This document shows, in pieces, positions 22,331-30,297 of a stretch of 41,513 nt of DNA (position 1 is the stretch's first letter; each line of letters starts with the position of its first letter). The stretch covers positions 1-41,513 of the forward strand of contig CAZVCJ010000013.1 of the NCBI GenBank assembly GCA_964625745.1, read 5' to 3'. The notes under the pieces were generated by a model, which was not told the DNA's origin, ran no database searches, and saw nothing but the letters and a program-made list of their open reading frames with translations. This stretch comes from CAZVCJ01 sp964625745 (lineage in GTDB: Bacteria; Chloroflexota; Anaerolineae; VGOG01). A program made the translations under genes and the position numbers.

Positions 22331-23196
22331 CGAAACATCCCTTCTCGCCTCTTCTGTACTTGCTCCATTAAACTTCGCAATCCCTCCTCATCGTCCGCCT
22401 CCAGCAAGTCGGCGACGGCGTTGAGTTGACGGGCGAAGCGGGACAAGGCTTCTCTCACCGCCTGGCGGTTGGTGAGCAGGATGTCCAGCATCATGGTAAC
22501 GTCGCTGGCTGCCAGGCGTGAGGTATCGCGAAAGCCACTGGCGGCCAGTTCCCAGACCGCCGGGTCCTCCGCTGCTGCCTCCTCGGTAGCGGCCACCAGG
22601 CCCGCCGACAGTAGATAGGGAAGGTGACTGACCGCGGCCACCAGGCGGTCGTGGTGGCCGGCGTCCATCAACAAGGGCCGCGCACCCACGGCCTCGATTA
22701 ACTCCTGGGCCAGAATCAGCGCTTCCGAACTAGTCCGTCGCAACGGAGTGAGTACGAAGGTCACCCCCTGGTAGAGATCGGCCTCCGCGGCCTCGAGTCC
22801 CGATGCCTCCTTGCCGCACATGGGGTGGCCGCCGACAGCTTGGAGGCGAGGTGGCAGCGATTCCATAGCTTCGACGATCCTGGCCTTGGTGCTGCCCAAA
22901 TCCATCAGCAGGCAGCCAGCGGGGGCAAGGGCTCCCACCTGGGGTATAAGCTCCAAGACAGTCCGCACCGGAGTGGCCAGTACGACCAGGCCAGCCTGCT
23001 CCACCCCCTCAGCCAGATCGCAAGTGCCCGCGTGAATGAAATCGCGCCTCAGAGCTTCCTCAATGGTCTCTTCCCGTCGAGCTACGCCCCATACCTCTCG
23101 ACAGTCGCCCCGCTTCTTCAAGGCCCCGGCCAGAGACCCACCCATCAGCCCAAGACCAATGATGGTCACTCGTGTGTGCTTCAAGCTCACCGCCAC
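22327..23196 (-). CDS. tyrA: Prephenate dehydrogenase
   Basis: The protein has 289 residues from GTG 23196, with GGAGG five bases upstream. It oxidatively decarboxylates prephenate to 4-hydroxyphenylpyruvate for tyrosine. An N-terminal NAD fold (IIGLGLMGGSLAGAL at 12-26; LATPV, DLGSTKA) is followed by HPMCGKEASG and the helical dimerisation region with ASGFRDTSRLAASDVTMM. There is no C-terminal ACT domain and no fused chorismate mutase, so tyrosine feedback through ACT is not expected. An arogenate preference cannot be excluded from sequence. It is the first gene of the aromatic operon; a weak promoter candidate lies upstream. Confidence 0.93.
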   Translation of the reverse strand: MAVSLKHTRVTIIGLGLMGGSLAGALKKRGDCREVWGVARREETIEEALRRDFIHAGTCDLAEGVEQAGLVVLATPVRTVLELIPQVGALAPAGCLLMDLGSTKARIVEAMESLPPRLQAVGGHPMCGKEASGLEAAEADLYQGVTFVLTPLRRTSSEALILAQELIEAVGARPLLMDAGHHDRLVAAVSHLPYLLSAGLVAATEEAAAEDPAVWELAASGFRDTSRLAASDVTMMLDILLTNRQAVREALSRFARQLNAVADLLEADDEEGLRSLMEQVQKRREGMFR

Positions 23197-23251
23197 GTGA
23201 ACCTCCGTGCAGGAGACAAGGGCAGGCTTCTTACTCTACGATGAGGGCTAG

Positions 23252-23275
23252 AGCATACCATAAATCAGCCGTTTT
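23252..23275 (-). promoter_or_regulatory. Possible promoter of the aromatic operon (extended -10)
   Basis: On - TGG-TATGCT (-10 at 23257-23252) has only CTTCTT at about -35. It lies between the terminator of the upstream gene and tyrA, giving a leader of about 50 bases. This is the best candidate in the gap but weak. Confidence 0.35.
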
Positions 23276-23329
23276 AAGAAGTGTCCAGTGGTGAATCGCC
23301 ACATTCCCTGTAGCAATGTCAGGATGGAG

Positions 23330-23363
23330 AAAGTCCCTGAACCTTACTAGGTCCAGGGACTTT
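23330..23363 (-). terminator. Intrinsic terminator of the four-repeat secreted protein gene
   Basis: A 15-bp stem (AAAGTCCCTG...CAGGGACTTT plus ACCT/AGGT, one G-U pair on -) with a 4-base loop, 33 bases after the stop codon. T-rich bases follow on both strands, so it may act in both directions. Confidence 0.8.
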
Positions 23364-23395
23364 TCGATCTAGCAGAACAACAGTGAGGATCGGCG

Positions 23396-24760
23396 CTACG
23401 GGGCCAGGCAGTTGTAGCTGTACTGCCAGTCGCCGTCGGTCTTGGCTATGTTTTCCTCATTGACTATGCCCATGACAGGCGCAGCGGTGCTGGTGACGGT
23501 GCCCGACCCGCCCCAGCCGCTGAGATGGCCCTCAATCGGCTGGTAGAACAAGCATGATTTGCCCGGCTGTACGTTCGTGCACGAGTTCGTCAAACTATCG
23601 GAGTAGAGGACCGAGATGTTCGTCGCCACTGTACCAACGTTCATCACCGTAAGCGCAGTGTCGTATCCGTAGAAGGACCTGAACAGAGCCGGCGCCACAA
23701 TTGTCGTCGCCCCACCCGAAACAGCGTTGTAGTTGGAGGCTTTGACAGACGAAAGCTGGGCGACCACACCCACCACATTCGCTGCGGTGCTGGTAACGGT
23801 GGCCGAACCCATCCAGCCGCTGGCATGGCCCTCAGTCGGCTGATAGAACGTGGCAGACGAGTTAGGCGCCACATTATTTACTGTCTTAACGATCAAGTCG
23901 CTGTAGGTAACAGTGATGTTCGTGGGCACCGTGCCGACGTTCTGCACCTGGATGGAGCTGACATAGCCGTAGTAGGCATTGAAGAGAGCCGGTGCGTACA
24001 GGGTAGTGCCTCCATCGCTGGCAGTGAAGGCGTTGTAGGTCTGAAGGAATGACGTGGTCATGTTGTTGACCATGCCCGCCAGGTTGGAGCTTGACGTGAC
24101 CTTTACCGAGCCATTGAACCCACTGGGTATACTGCCCGTGGTGGGAAATCCGGTAGGCGGCGCATCCAGTTCAACGATGATCGAGGCGTTAGCCGCCACG
24201 CTGGAAGCTACGTAGGTGGCAATTGATGTGCCAGCCTGGTTAAAGAACTCGAAGGTGACGGCCGCCGCTGCTCCAGCGTTCTGCACGACCAGTTGGCTGT
24301 TGAAGCCATAGAAAGCCTTCACCGCCACAGGCATGTACAACGTGTTGGCCGTCTCGGCGGCCCTTATGCCCGTATAGCTGCCTCTCAGGATGCCAGGGGG
24401 CTGGTCGTAACCCGCGCCAGAGCCGGCGTTCTCGTTGACGATGGCGGCGATATTGCGCTCGGAGCTGACCACCGCTGAGCCCCTGAATGTGGTAGCAGCA
24501 CTATCGGGCAGGATAGTGGGGACGTAGTATGATCTCGCATCCCCTGCGGCAATAGCTGTGGGGTCGGTATAGGAGTGCACCAATGCGCCGCTTGTGTCGT
24601 AGAAGTCGATGGTCACCGTCGCTGGCTGGGTGTCCAGGTTGGCCACCTGAATACCTGCCACCCAAGGATCCGACCCATCCCCAGAGACCACCGCCGGGGT
24701 CAGGCCAGCCACCATCAGGGCGACAATCATCGCCAGCTTTAGAAAAATGCTTTTCTTCAT
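23396..24760 (-). CDS. Secreted protein of four ~100-residue repeats
   Basis: The protein has 454 residues from ATG 24760, with GAGGAGG 6 bases upstream; the frame is open further but not protein-like. The signal peptide spans about 5-26 (ends AVVSG). Four repeats follow (about 34-130, 140-245, 253-345, 353-450). Each opens with LY.P....A.YG(Y/F) and S.(I/L).VQN(V/A)G, has a FYD or YSD turn, then GW.GSA.VTS..(N)..G(V/I)V. The opening LYMPVAVKAFYG and LYAPALFNAYYG resemble the C-terminal YLPTIFKAY tail of the neighbouring giant protein. There is no anchor or catalytic motif. It is likely a surface-layer or matrix protein of a repeat type common in Chloroflexota, a family-level impression only. 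It is transcribed alone, with its own promoter and terminator. Confidence 0.85.
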   Translation of the reverse strand: MKKSIFLKLAMIVALMVAGLTPAVVSGDGSDPWVAGIQVANLDTQPATVTIDFYDTSGALVHSYTDPTAIAAGDARSYYVPTILPDSAATTFRGSAVVSSERNIAAIVNENAGSGAGYDQPPGILRGSYTGIRAAETANTLYMPVAVKAFYGFNSQLVVQNAGAAAAVTFEFFNQAGTSIATYVASSVAANASIIVELDAPPTGFPTTGSIPSGFNGSVKVTSSSNLAGMVNNMTTSFLQTYNAFTASDGGTTLYAPALFNAYYGYVSSIQVQNVGTVPTNITVTYSDLIVKTVNNVAPNSSATFYQPTEGHASGWMGSATVTSTAANVVGVVAQLSSVKASNYNAVSGGATTIVAPALFRSFYGYDTALTVMNVGTVATNISVLYSDSLTNSCTNVQPGKSCLFYQPIEGHLSGWGGSGTVTSTAAPVMGIVNEENIAKTDGDWQYSYNCLAP

Positions 24761-24800
24761 AGTCTTCCTCCTCAATTGTATTTTGGAACTTCTACTGAAT

Positions 24801-24829
24801 AGTTTAACACACAAACCCCCGGTTGTCAA
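24801..24829 (-). promoter_or_regulatory. Promoter of the four-repeat secreted protein gene
   Basis: On - it reads TTGACA (24829-24824), 17 bases, then TAAACT (24806-24801). It lies 14 bases past the stop of the flippase-like gene. The leader is about 35 bases and ends in a strong ribosome binding site. Confidence 0.7.
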
Positions 24830-24842
24830 TAGTACTTTAAGG

Positions 24843-25820
24843 TTATTCGCTACATTCCGGAGAAACCAGGTTTCTGACTGAACCCCAGCGACAAACAAGC
24901 AGGATGGCCAGAGTCCAAAACACCTCGTTCAACGTCATCCAGAGCCTGAAAATCAGCGCGATGACCACCGCTATCCCAAAGGGCACGAAAGAGCTCAACA
25001 ACAGGGCAAGGGAAACCTCCCGAATGCCCAGGCCGGCGGGGATGAAAAACGCCAAATGGCTGATCACTCCGGAGATCACCAGGAAGCTGGCTACCGCAGG
25101 CAAATGGGCCAATGGCACGGGGAAGATCATGTTGGCCTGCAGGTAGAAGGCAAGCCCGCCGAGCAACCAGGCGAAAGCATAAAGAGCTATCCAGGCCAAA
25201 GAGTCTCGGCGCCTGATCAGGCTGATGCTCTCAGCCCGTTTCTTCAAAATATGCTTAAGGGCAGCGCTGAACCCCGAAGGATATAGGACCACGAATCCCA
25301 AGGGCGCCAGAAGCAGCAGCAGGTAGTTGAGGGGACCAGCGTACACCTGGCGGGAACACATCGTCAGGGGCAAATAGACGACCAGCCCTGAGAAAGCAGC
25401 CAGGGCCAACTCCCACAAACTCCCCAAAGCGGTAAGCGACTTGGCGATCCCTTTCTTTTCGTAGAAGTAAGCCCTTCCCAGGACATACCAAAAAGTGCCA
25501 GGGATATATTTGATGAGGCCGGAATAACAGTAGATCTGAAGATTTCCGCAGTAGTCCGAGAATCCACCCAAACGACCGATAACCAGGCTCCAAACGCTGG
25601 CTATCAAGAGAAAGGAGACAGGGTAAATGGCAGAGGAGGCCAATAAGTAACGATAGTCAATGCTCCACTCATACTGAGCAAGTTCTTGCCAGTTACGATA
25701 AAGGCCAAAGCCCAGGAAAAGGAAGGACCCTCCGGCGGCGATAAGCGCCACGATGGTCTTAAGACCCCTACTCTGGCTCACTCTCCTGATAGCTTTCACA
25801 GCCGCCAGATCTCCAAACAA
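24843..25820 (-). CDS. Polytopic membrane protein, lysylphosphatidylglycerol synthase-TM / AglD-like (flippase-like) family
   Basis: The protein has 325 residues from TTG 25820 (a start a few codons later is possible). About eight hydrophobic segments are visible. The family mark is the motif PAGLGIREVSLALLL near residues 265-280 followed by IALIFRLWMTLNEVFW, typical of the LPG_synthase_TM/UPF0104 group, whose members occur in lipid-linked glycan pathways (for example AglD) and in lipid aminoacylation. No soluble domain is fused. It lies 4 bases after a methyltransferase and ends a three-gene operon whose other members are methyltransferases, beside glycosyltransferases, so a role in handling a polyprenyl-linked sugar is favoured but not shown. 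Confidence 0.75.
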   Translation of the reverse strand: MFGDLAAVKAIRRVSQSRGLKTIVALIAAGGSFLFLGFGLYRNWQELAQYEWSIDYRYLLASSAIYPVSFLLIASVWSLVIGRLGGFSDYCGNLQIYCYSGLIKYIPGTFWYVLGRAYFYEKKGIAKSLTALGSLWELALAAFSGLVVYLPLTMCSRQVYAGPLNYLLLLLAPLGFVVLYPSGFSAALKHILKKRAESISLIRRRDSLAWIALYAFAWLLGGLAFYLQANMIFPVPLAHLPAVASFLVISGVISHLAFFIPAGLGIREVSLALLLSSFVPFGIAVVIALIFRLWMTLNEVFWTLAILLVCRWGSVRNLVSPECSE

Positions 25821-25824
25821 TCCG

Positions 25825-26766
25825 TTAATCCTGCCAATCCGTATTCTCCCGCTTGACGCAAGTCATAGTAATAATGGGTCCTCTTCCCAGCTTATCCACG
25901 AGATAGAAGTAGGGGGAAGCGATGAGCCGTGCCAGCTTAGTGCACGAGAGCCAAAGCAGGAATTGCCTGAGGGCCCTTTGGGACATTTTCTCCTCTAAGA
26001 AAAACTGCAGGCTCAGGACAAACAAGCCATGGCTGCCAAAGAAGCACCCAGCTTCCACTGTCTTGAAGCCGGTCTTAGCTAAAAGCTCCTCTAAAGCAGG
26101 TCGAGGGAAGTTGTAAAGATGGCGCGGCATGTCCAGACCCACCCAAAACTCCCCGAAAAGCCTGGCATCAATGCTGGCCCAGTTGGGGATGGAAAAGACC
26201 AAGAGGGCGTCGTCCTTCAACAACCGGTTGACCTCCATCAAGGTGGCAAGCGGGTCATGGAGGTGCTCCAAGACGTTCCAGATAGTGACTGCGTCGAAGT
26301 GAGCCGCAGAGAATTCAGCTTCCTCTAACTCTCCGACGTGGACTTCCAGGCCGAACCGTTCTTTGGCATAGGCTGCTGCCTCTCCGCTGATCTCTATCCC
26401 GAAGGTCTGCCAGCCGCGCAGCTTCATCCCATTCAAGAAGTGCCCGGCTCCGCAACCCACGTCGAGGATGCGCCCTGGCTTTTTCCTCTTCGTGATCATC
26501 CGGCATCTCTTGGCAATGCCGTAGCGATAGGTAAGGCTAGAGAGAAAACCCCTTCCTTGCTCGATGTCCTGTGCGTATGGGCCATAATCCGGCGGATAAT
26601 ACCGTCCCAGTTCACCCCTGGTCGGCCTGGGGTTGAGATAGATTAGCCCACACTGTTGACACTTCACCAACCTGAACGGGCCACCCAATCCGTGCAGTCT
26701 ATCCCGGCCTTCGTACAGAACGACGTAGTTATCGGATTCGCATACGTTGCAAACAATCTCTTCCAT
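25825..26766 (-). CDS. SAM-dependent methyltransferase with N-terminal zinc ribbon (paralog 1)
   Basis: The protein has 313 residues from ATG 26766. An N-terminal zinc ribbon Cys6-x2-Cys9 ... Cys36-x2-Cys39 is followed by GLIYLNPRP. A class I methyltransferase fold follows, with motif I ILDVGCGAGHF, acidic GIEIS, and WNVLEHLHDP (motif typical of the type 11/23 group). The C-terminal part (about 210-300, FVLSLQFFLEE...KLGRGP) is shared with the two + strand paralogs at 30.3-32.2 kb. It probably methylates a sugar or lipid-linked glycan. The last residues NTDWQD come from a dispersed 16-mer that also occurs in aroC. It is the middle gene of a three-gene operon; spacing is 4 bases to the next gene and 27 to the previous. 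Confidence 0.82.
   Translation of the reverse strand: MEEIVCNVCESDNYVVLYEGRDRLHGLGGPFRLVKCQQCGLIYLNPRPTRGELGRYYPPDYGPYAQDIEQGRGFLSSLTYRYGIAKRCRMITKRKKPGRILDVGCGAGHFLNGMKLRGWQTFGIEISGEAAAYAKERFGLEVHVGELEEAEFSAAHFDAVTIWNVLEHLHDPLATLMEVNRLLKDDALLVFSIPNWASIDARLFGEFWVGLDMPRHLYNFPRPALEELLAKTGFKTVEAGCFFGSHGLFVLSLQFFLEEKMSQRALRQFLLWLSCTKLARLIASPYFYLVDKLGRGPIITMTCVKRENTDWQD
25827..25842. repeat. 16-mer AATCCTGCCAATCCGT at the methyltransferase 3' end (copy also in aroC)
   Basis: This is the same sequence as 19131-19146. Here it supplies the final codons of the methyltransferase (NTDWQD) and abuts the TTG start of the next gene. Confidence 0.55.
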
Positions 26767-26793
26767 CTCAACCTTGCACTCGTAGTAGCGACT

Positions 26794-27684
26794 TCAATCG
26801 TTTTGTGCCGGCTTTCGGCCAATCAGCACCACGCTGCTCGTGAACGCCTCACGCAAGAGAGGTATCTTGGTAGCCAGGGATAGAACGGGATGTAACACTC
26901 TAGCCCTCTCCGCGCCCGCTGGACGATGTGTCTTGCTCAACACCTGCAACGAGCTGGCCTCGAGGAGACGCTCGAAACCGCCCACGGTGAGCTTGTTCAC
27001 GTGGGGCAACTCAACCGCCCCCGCCAGATCTACCCTGGCGAAGTCCGGGAGGCTTGCATGGATGTGCTGGGCCTCTTCAATAGCTCTGGCCACATTGAGC
27101 AGGGCCTTCTCTGAAAACAGCACCTGACACCAGGGAAAATAGATCCAATCCGTCAAATGAGCCCCCCAGGGGCTAAAGTAAGGGGGGAAACTAATGAAAA
27201 TCTCGCCCCCTGGTTTGATAACTCTTTGAATTTCCCCCAATACCTTGGCAGGGTCAGCTAGGTGCTCGAAGGTGTAAGTAGAGATCGCTAAGTCAAAACT
27301 ATTATCTGCAAAAGGCATCGCCGCCGCGTCGGCCACGACTAGCCCAGGGCGTCGGCTGCTGTCTGGCTGTCGTTCCATAAAACAGGATCGGGCGATTTGA
27401 ACGTTGGTCTGGCTGATATCCAGGCCAGTCACGCTTCGCGCCCCCTTCTGGAGATGGAACAGGGTTTTTCCTCCCAGGCCGCAGCCGACATCCAACACGT
27501 CCTTGCCCTTCAGATCAATGTAGGGTTGAAACTCAGAGTAGGAGCGCTCTGCCTGAGCGAATTCCCACTGAAAGTACGACTTGGCCCCGGTTTTAGCTGC
27601 CGTCAACTCTCCGAAGGATCCGTAAGGTTGCTGATGCAGCTTGTTTAAAAAGAAAATCAGTTTCTCCTCTATTTTTACCCTCAC
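26794..27684 (-). CDS. SAM-dependent methyltransferase (type 11)
   Basis: GTG 27684 is chosen as start, giving 296 residues. It has AAGGAG six bases upstream (27695-27690) and lies about 40 bases after the predicted transcription start, whereas ATG 27732 and GTG 27750 overlap or precede the -10 box. The fold is class I: motif I VLDVGCGLGGKT (63-74), LDIS, then DNSFDLAISTYTFEHLADP and IKPGGEIFISFPPY. There is no zinc ribbon, unlike its neighbours. It is the first gene of the three-gene - operon divergent from the radical SAM gene. The substrate is unknown; context suggests a surface glycan or lipid carrier. Confidence 0.82.
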   Translation of the reverse strand: MRVKIEEKLIFFLNKLHQQPYGSFGELTAAKTGAKSYFQWEFAQAERSYSEFQPYIDLKGKDVLDVGCGLGGKTLFHLQKGARSVTGLDISQTNVQIARSCFMERQPDSSRRPGLVVADAAAMPFADNSFDLAISTYTFEHLADPAKVLGEIQRVIKPGGEIFISFPPYFSPWGAHLTDWIYFPWCQVLFSEKALLNVARAIEEAQHIHASLPDFARVDLAGAVELPHVNKLTVGGFERLLEASSLQVLSKTHRPAGAERARVLHPVLSLATKIPLLREAFTSSVVLIGRKPAQND

Positions 27685-27730
27685 TGTAGCTCCTTGGTAG
27701 CGAATTCTCACCAGCCGTCGCGCGGTTGAC

Positions 27731-27760
27731 ATTATATCCCAAAACGACACTCTTGTCTAA
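27731..27760 (-). promoter_or_regulatory. Promoter for the methyltransferase/flippase operon
   Basis: On - it reads TTAGAC (27760-27755), 18 bases, then TATAAT (27736-27731). Because the -10 box includes the ATG at 27732, the true start codon is likely the downstream GTG 27684. Confidence 0.6.
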
Positions 27761-27767
27761 CTGACTC

Positions 27768-27796
27768 TTGTCAAGGATGCGGATTCGAGGTATAAT
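27768..27796 (+). promoter_or_regulatory. Promoter for the radical SAM / glycosyltransferase / methyltransferase operon
   Basis: TTGTCA (27768-27773), 17 bases, then TATAAT (27791-27796). Transcription would begin near 27803, leaving a leader of about 54 bases with AAGGAG before ATG 27857. It stands back to back with the divergent promoter at 27731-27760. Confidence 0.8.
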
Positions 27797-27856
27797 TTCC
27801 TCTGGAAGATGATTCGCCCGTATCGCGCAACAGACATTCTAGTAAAGGAGTGAAAA

Positions 27857-29317
27857 ATGAAAGTTCTTTTGGCTAACCCACCGTGGAGGAGAGAGGGGCG
27901 GTTAGGTGTGCGGGCTGGGTCTCGCTGGGCCTTTACGATGCCTGCGGGCACAGGAAGCAATGTCCCACCTTACGTTCCCTTTCCTTTCTTTCTGGCCTAC
28001 GCAGCAGCGGTGTTGGAGCAGATTGACGTCAACGTGCGGTTAGTGGACGCCATCGCCGAGGGGATGGATACCGAGTCGTTTCTAGAAGCAGTCACCGATT
28101 TTGACCCTGCCCTGGTGCTGCTGGAGACCTCTACCCCCTCTATCTACTCCGACCTGGCACTGAGCCGCGAGATCAAAGCCCAGGTTCCCGGTGTTCGTCT
28201 GGCGTTGAGTGGTCCCCACGTTTCCGCCTTGCCGGTTCAGACGTTAGAGATGGCCCCGCAAGTGGATTTCATCCTGGTGGGCGAGTATGAATACACCTTA
28301 CGTGACCTGGTGGCCTGCCTGGACACCGGTGGTAATCTTGGCGACGTGCCAGGCCTGGTATGGCGCGACGCTGAGGGCGTAGTGCGAGTCAACCCAGGCC
28401 GTCCACTGATTGAGAATTTGGACGAGTTACCCTGGCCAGCCCGCCATCTGCTGCCGATGCACAGCTATCGCGACGACTTTGCCGGACTGCCCATGCCCGG
28501 CCTGCAGATGTGGGCCAGCCGAGGCTGCCCCTTTCGCTGCATTTTCTGTGTGTGGCCCAAAGTGATGTATGGCGGCCAGACCTATCGCGTGCGGGATCCA
28601 GTGGACGTGGTAGATGAGATGGAGCAAACGGTGCAGCGATACGACCTGTGCTCGGTTTCCTTCGACGATGATACCTTCGACATTGGTAAGCCGCGCATCC
28701 TCAAGCTATGCAACGAGATCAAGCGACGCAACCTGGGTCTACCATGGACGGCAATGGCTCGTGCCGATACTGCCGACCGGGAGATGCTAGAAGCCATGGC
28801 GGAGGCAGGGCTATACGCCATCAAGTATGGCGTCGAGTCGGGGGTGCAGGAATTGGTGGATGCCGCCGACAAAAGTCTGGACCTGCGCCGGGTGAAAGAG
28901 ACCGTGCGCATCACCAGGGACCTGGGGGTTAAGGTCCACTTGACCTTTACACTGGGACTGCCTGGCGAGACCGAGGAAACGATCCAGCGCACCATTGATT
29001 TCGCCTTGGAGGTAGACCCTGATTCAGTGCAATTCTCCATCGCCACACCCTACCCTGGCACGACCTACTACGACATGGCACAGGAAAGCGGGATGCTGGT
29101 GGCTGAAAGCTGGGTTGACTTTGACGGTGCAGACCGGGCGGTGCTGCGCACTGAAGCGCTGTCGCCAGGGAAGCTGGAGGCAGCGCTGAGGCGTGCCCGG
29201 CGGCAGTGGCGCTGGCGGCAGTTTCGCCGGAACTTTTGGAGCCGCAAGGACTACTACCTCCGCGAAGGGCTGAGAAACCCTGGTCGGGCCATCGAGTTCC
29301 TGCGGGGAAATCTGTAG
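27857..29317 (+). CDS. B12-binding-type radical SAM protein
   Basis: The protein has 486 residues. The N-terminal 190 or so residues form a cobalamin-binding-like Rossmann domain (KVLLANPPW at 2-10; LLETSTPS; LSGPHVSALP). A radical SAM barrel follows, with the 4Fe-4S motif RGCPFRCIFC (Cys224, Cys228, Cys231), then SFDDDTF, AMARAD, IKYGVESG and TFTLGLPGETEETI. The C-terminal tail is Arg/Trp-rich (RRARRQWRWRQFRRNFW). The architecture is that of class B radical SAM methylases and relatives. The substrate is unknown; it heads an operon with a glycosyltransferase and two methyltransferases, so modification of a glycan or lipid carrier is likely. The canonical B12 DxHxxG motif is not obvious. Confidence 0.88.
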   Translation: MKVLLANPPWRREGRLGVRAGSRWAFTMPAGTGSNVPPYVPFPFFLAYAAAVLEQIDVNVRLVDAIAEGMDTESFLEAVTDFDPALVLLETSTPSIYSDLALSREIKAQVPGVRLALSGPHVSALPVQTLEMAPQVDFILVGEYEYTLRDLVACLDTGGNLGDVPGLVWRDAEGVVRVNPGRPLIENLDELPWPARHLLPMHSYRDDFAGLPMPGLQMWASRGCPFRCIFCVWPKVMYGGQTYRVRDPVDVVDEMEQTVQRYDLCSVSFDDDTFDIGKPRILKLCNEIKRRNLGLPWTAMARADTADREMLEAMAEAGLYAIKYGVESGVQELVDAADKSLDLRRVKETVRITRDLGVKVHLTFTLGLPGETEETIQRTIDFALEVDPDSVQFSIATPYPGTTYYDMAQESGMLVAESWVDFDGADRAVLRTEALSPGKLEAALRRARRQWRWRQFRRNFWSRKDYYLREGLRNPGRAIEFLRGNL

Positions 29318-29324
29318 AACAACA

Positions 29325-30293
29325 ATGGCTTCTCTTAAAACCCTGATTGCAGAAATGGATGAGATGACAGATCGTGACGATCGAGCCCTTCGACCGTCTC
29401 AGGACGAAGTTCAGCCTCTGGTCTATGTCATGCTACTCAACTGGAACGACGCGGAGAACACCCTGGCCTGTCTGCGCTCGGTGCATGAACTGGACTACCC
29501 CAACTTCCGTGTTCTCGTGGTAGATAACGGCTCCACCGATGGCTCTGACCAAACGATTTGCGAAGCCTTCCCTCAAGTCGAGTTCATTGCCAATGAGCGC
29601 AACTTGGGCTTTGCGGGTGGCGCCAACGTAGGGGTGAACTATGCGCGGCAACAGGGAGCAGCATACGTCTTTTTCATCAACAACGATACGATACTGGATC
29701 GGTCGCTGTTAAGAGAGCTTATCCAGGTGGCTGAAGCCCACCCCCGCGCCGGTCTGCTCGCTCCCAAGATCTATTACCACGACGACCCAACGCTCATCTG
29801 GGCGGCCGGAGCACGCTTTGCCCCTTTTCCCCCTCGGGTCAAGATGATCGGCCTGGGCCAACGTGACCATCCACGGTACAATGTACTGCATCGTGTGGAT
29901 TACGCCACCGGTTGCGCCCTGCTGATCCGCCGCGAAGTATTGGAGACGGTGGGCGGCTTTGATCCGATCTATTGGCCGATTTACCACGAGGATTACGATT
30001 ACTGCGCCCGGGTAAGCAAGGCAGGATGGGAGATCTGGTACGTGCCCACAGCCAGAATGTGGCACAAGGATGCCCGGAGCCAACGCGGATCGGGAACCAA
30101 GGCCTTCAACCTGGGCAAGAACATCGTCCCTTTTTACTTGCGTCACGGTCGCCCGCCTCATATTTCACTAGCCTTGTTCGTTGCCTGGGCCGTATTGCGC
30201 GAGCTGATCAAGGGCAACCTGGCTTTTGCCCGACCTTATCTGGCTGGCATCCGGGCTGGCTTGGCCCGCCATCGAGCCGGAGCCACTGAATAA
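29325..30293 (+). CDS. Family 2 glycosyltransferase (rhamnosyltransferase-like)
   Basis: The protein has 322 residues from ATG 29325, 7 bases after the radical SAM gene. It is a GT-A fold: VYVMLLNWNDAENTLACLRSV (33-53), VVDNGSTDGS (65-74), NLGFAGGAN (93-101), metal-binding FINND (117-121), and VGGFDPIYWPIYHEDYDYCAR with the catalytic ED region. The C-terminus has an amphipathic/hydrophobic stretch (HISLALFVAWAVLREL) for membrane contact. It is like O-antigen rhamnosyltransferases (WbbL type). An N-terminal tail of about 30 residues precedes the first strand and includes RALRPSQDE, encoded by a degenerate palindromic repeat (29386-29408). Confidence 0.9.
   Translation: MASLKTLIAEMDEMTDRDDRALRPSQDEVQPLVYVMLLNWNDAENTLACLRSVHELDYPNFRVLVVDNGSTDGSDQTICEAFPQVEFIANERNLGFAGGANVGVNYARQQGAAYVFFINNDTILDRSLLRELIQVAEAHPRAGLLAPKIYYHDDPTLIWAAGARFAPFPPRVKMIGLGQRDHPRYNVLHRVDYATGCALLIRREVLETVGGFDPIYWPIYHEDYDYCARVSKAGWEIWYVPTARMWHKDARSQRGSGTKAFNLGKNIVPFYLRHGRPPHISLALFVAWAVLRELIKGNLAFARPYLAGIRAGLARHRAGATE
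29386..29408. repeat. Degenerate CCCTTCGACC..CTCAGG palindromic unit in a glycosyltransferase gene
   Basis: CCCTTCGACC-gt-CTCAGG matches the unit in the DPM1-like gene (CCCTTCGACC-ctg-CTCAGG on - at 2915-2897). Here it lies in the variable N-terminal tail and reads RALRPSQDE. Confidence 0.45.
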
Positions 30294-30297
30294 CTTT

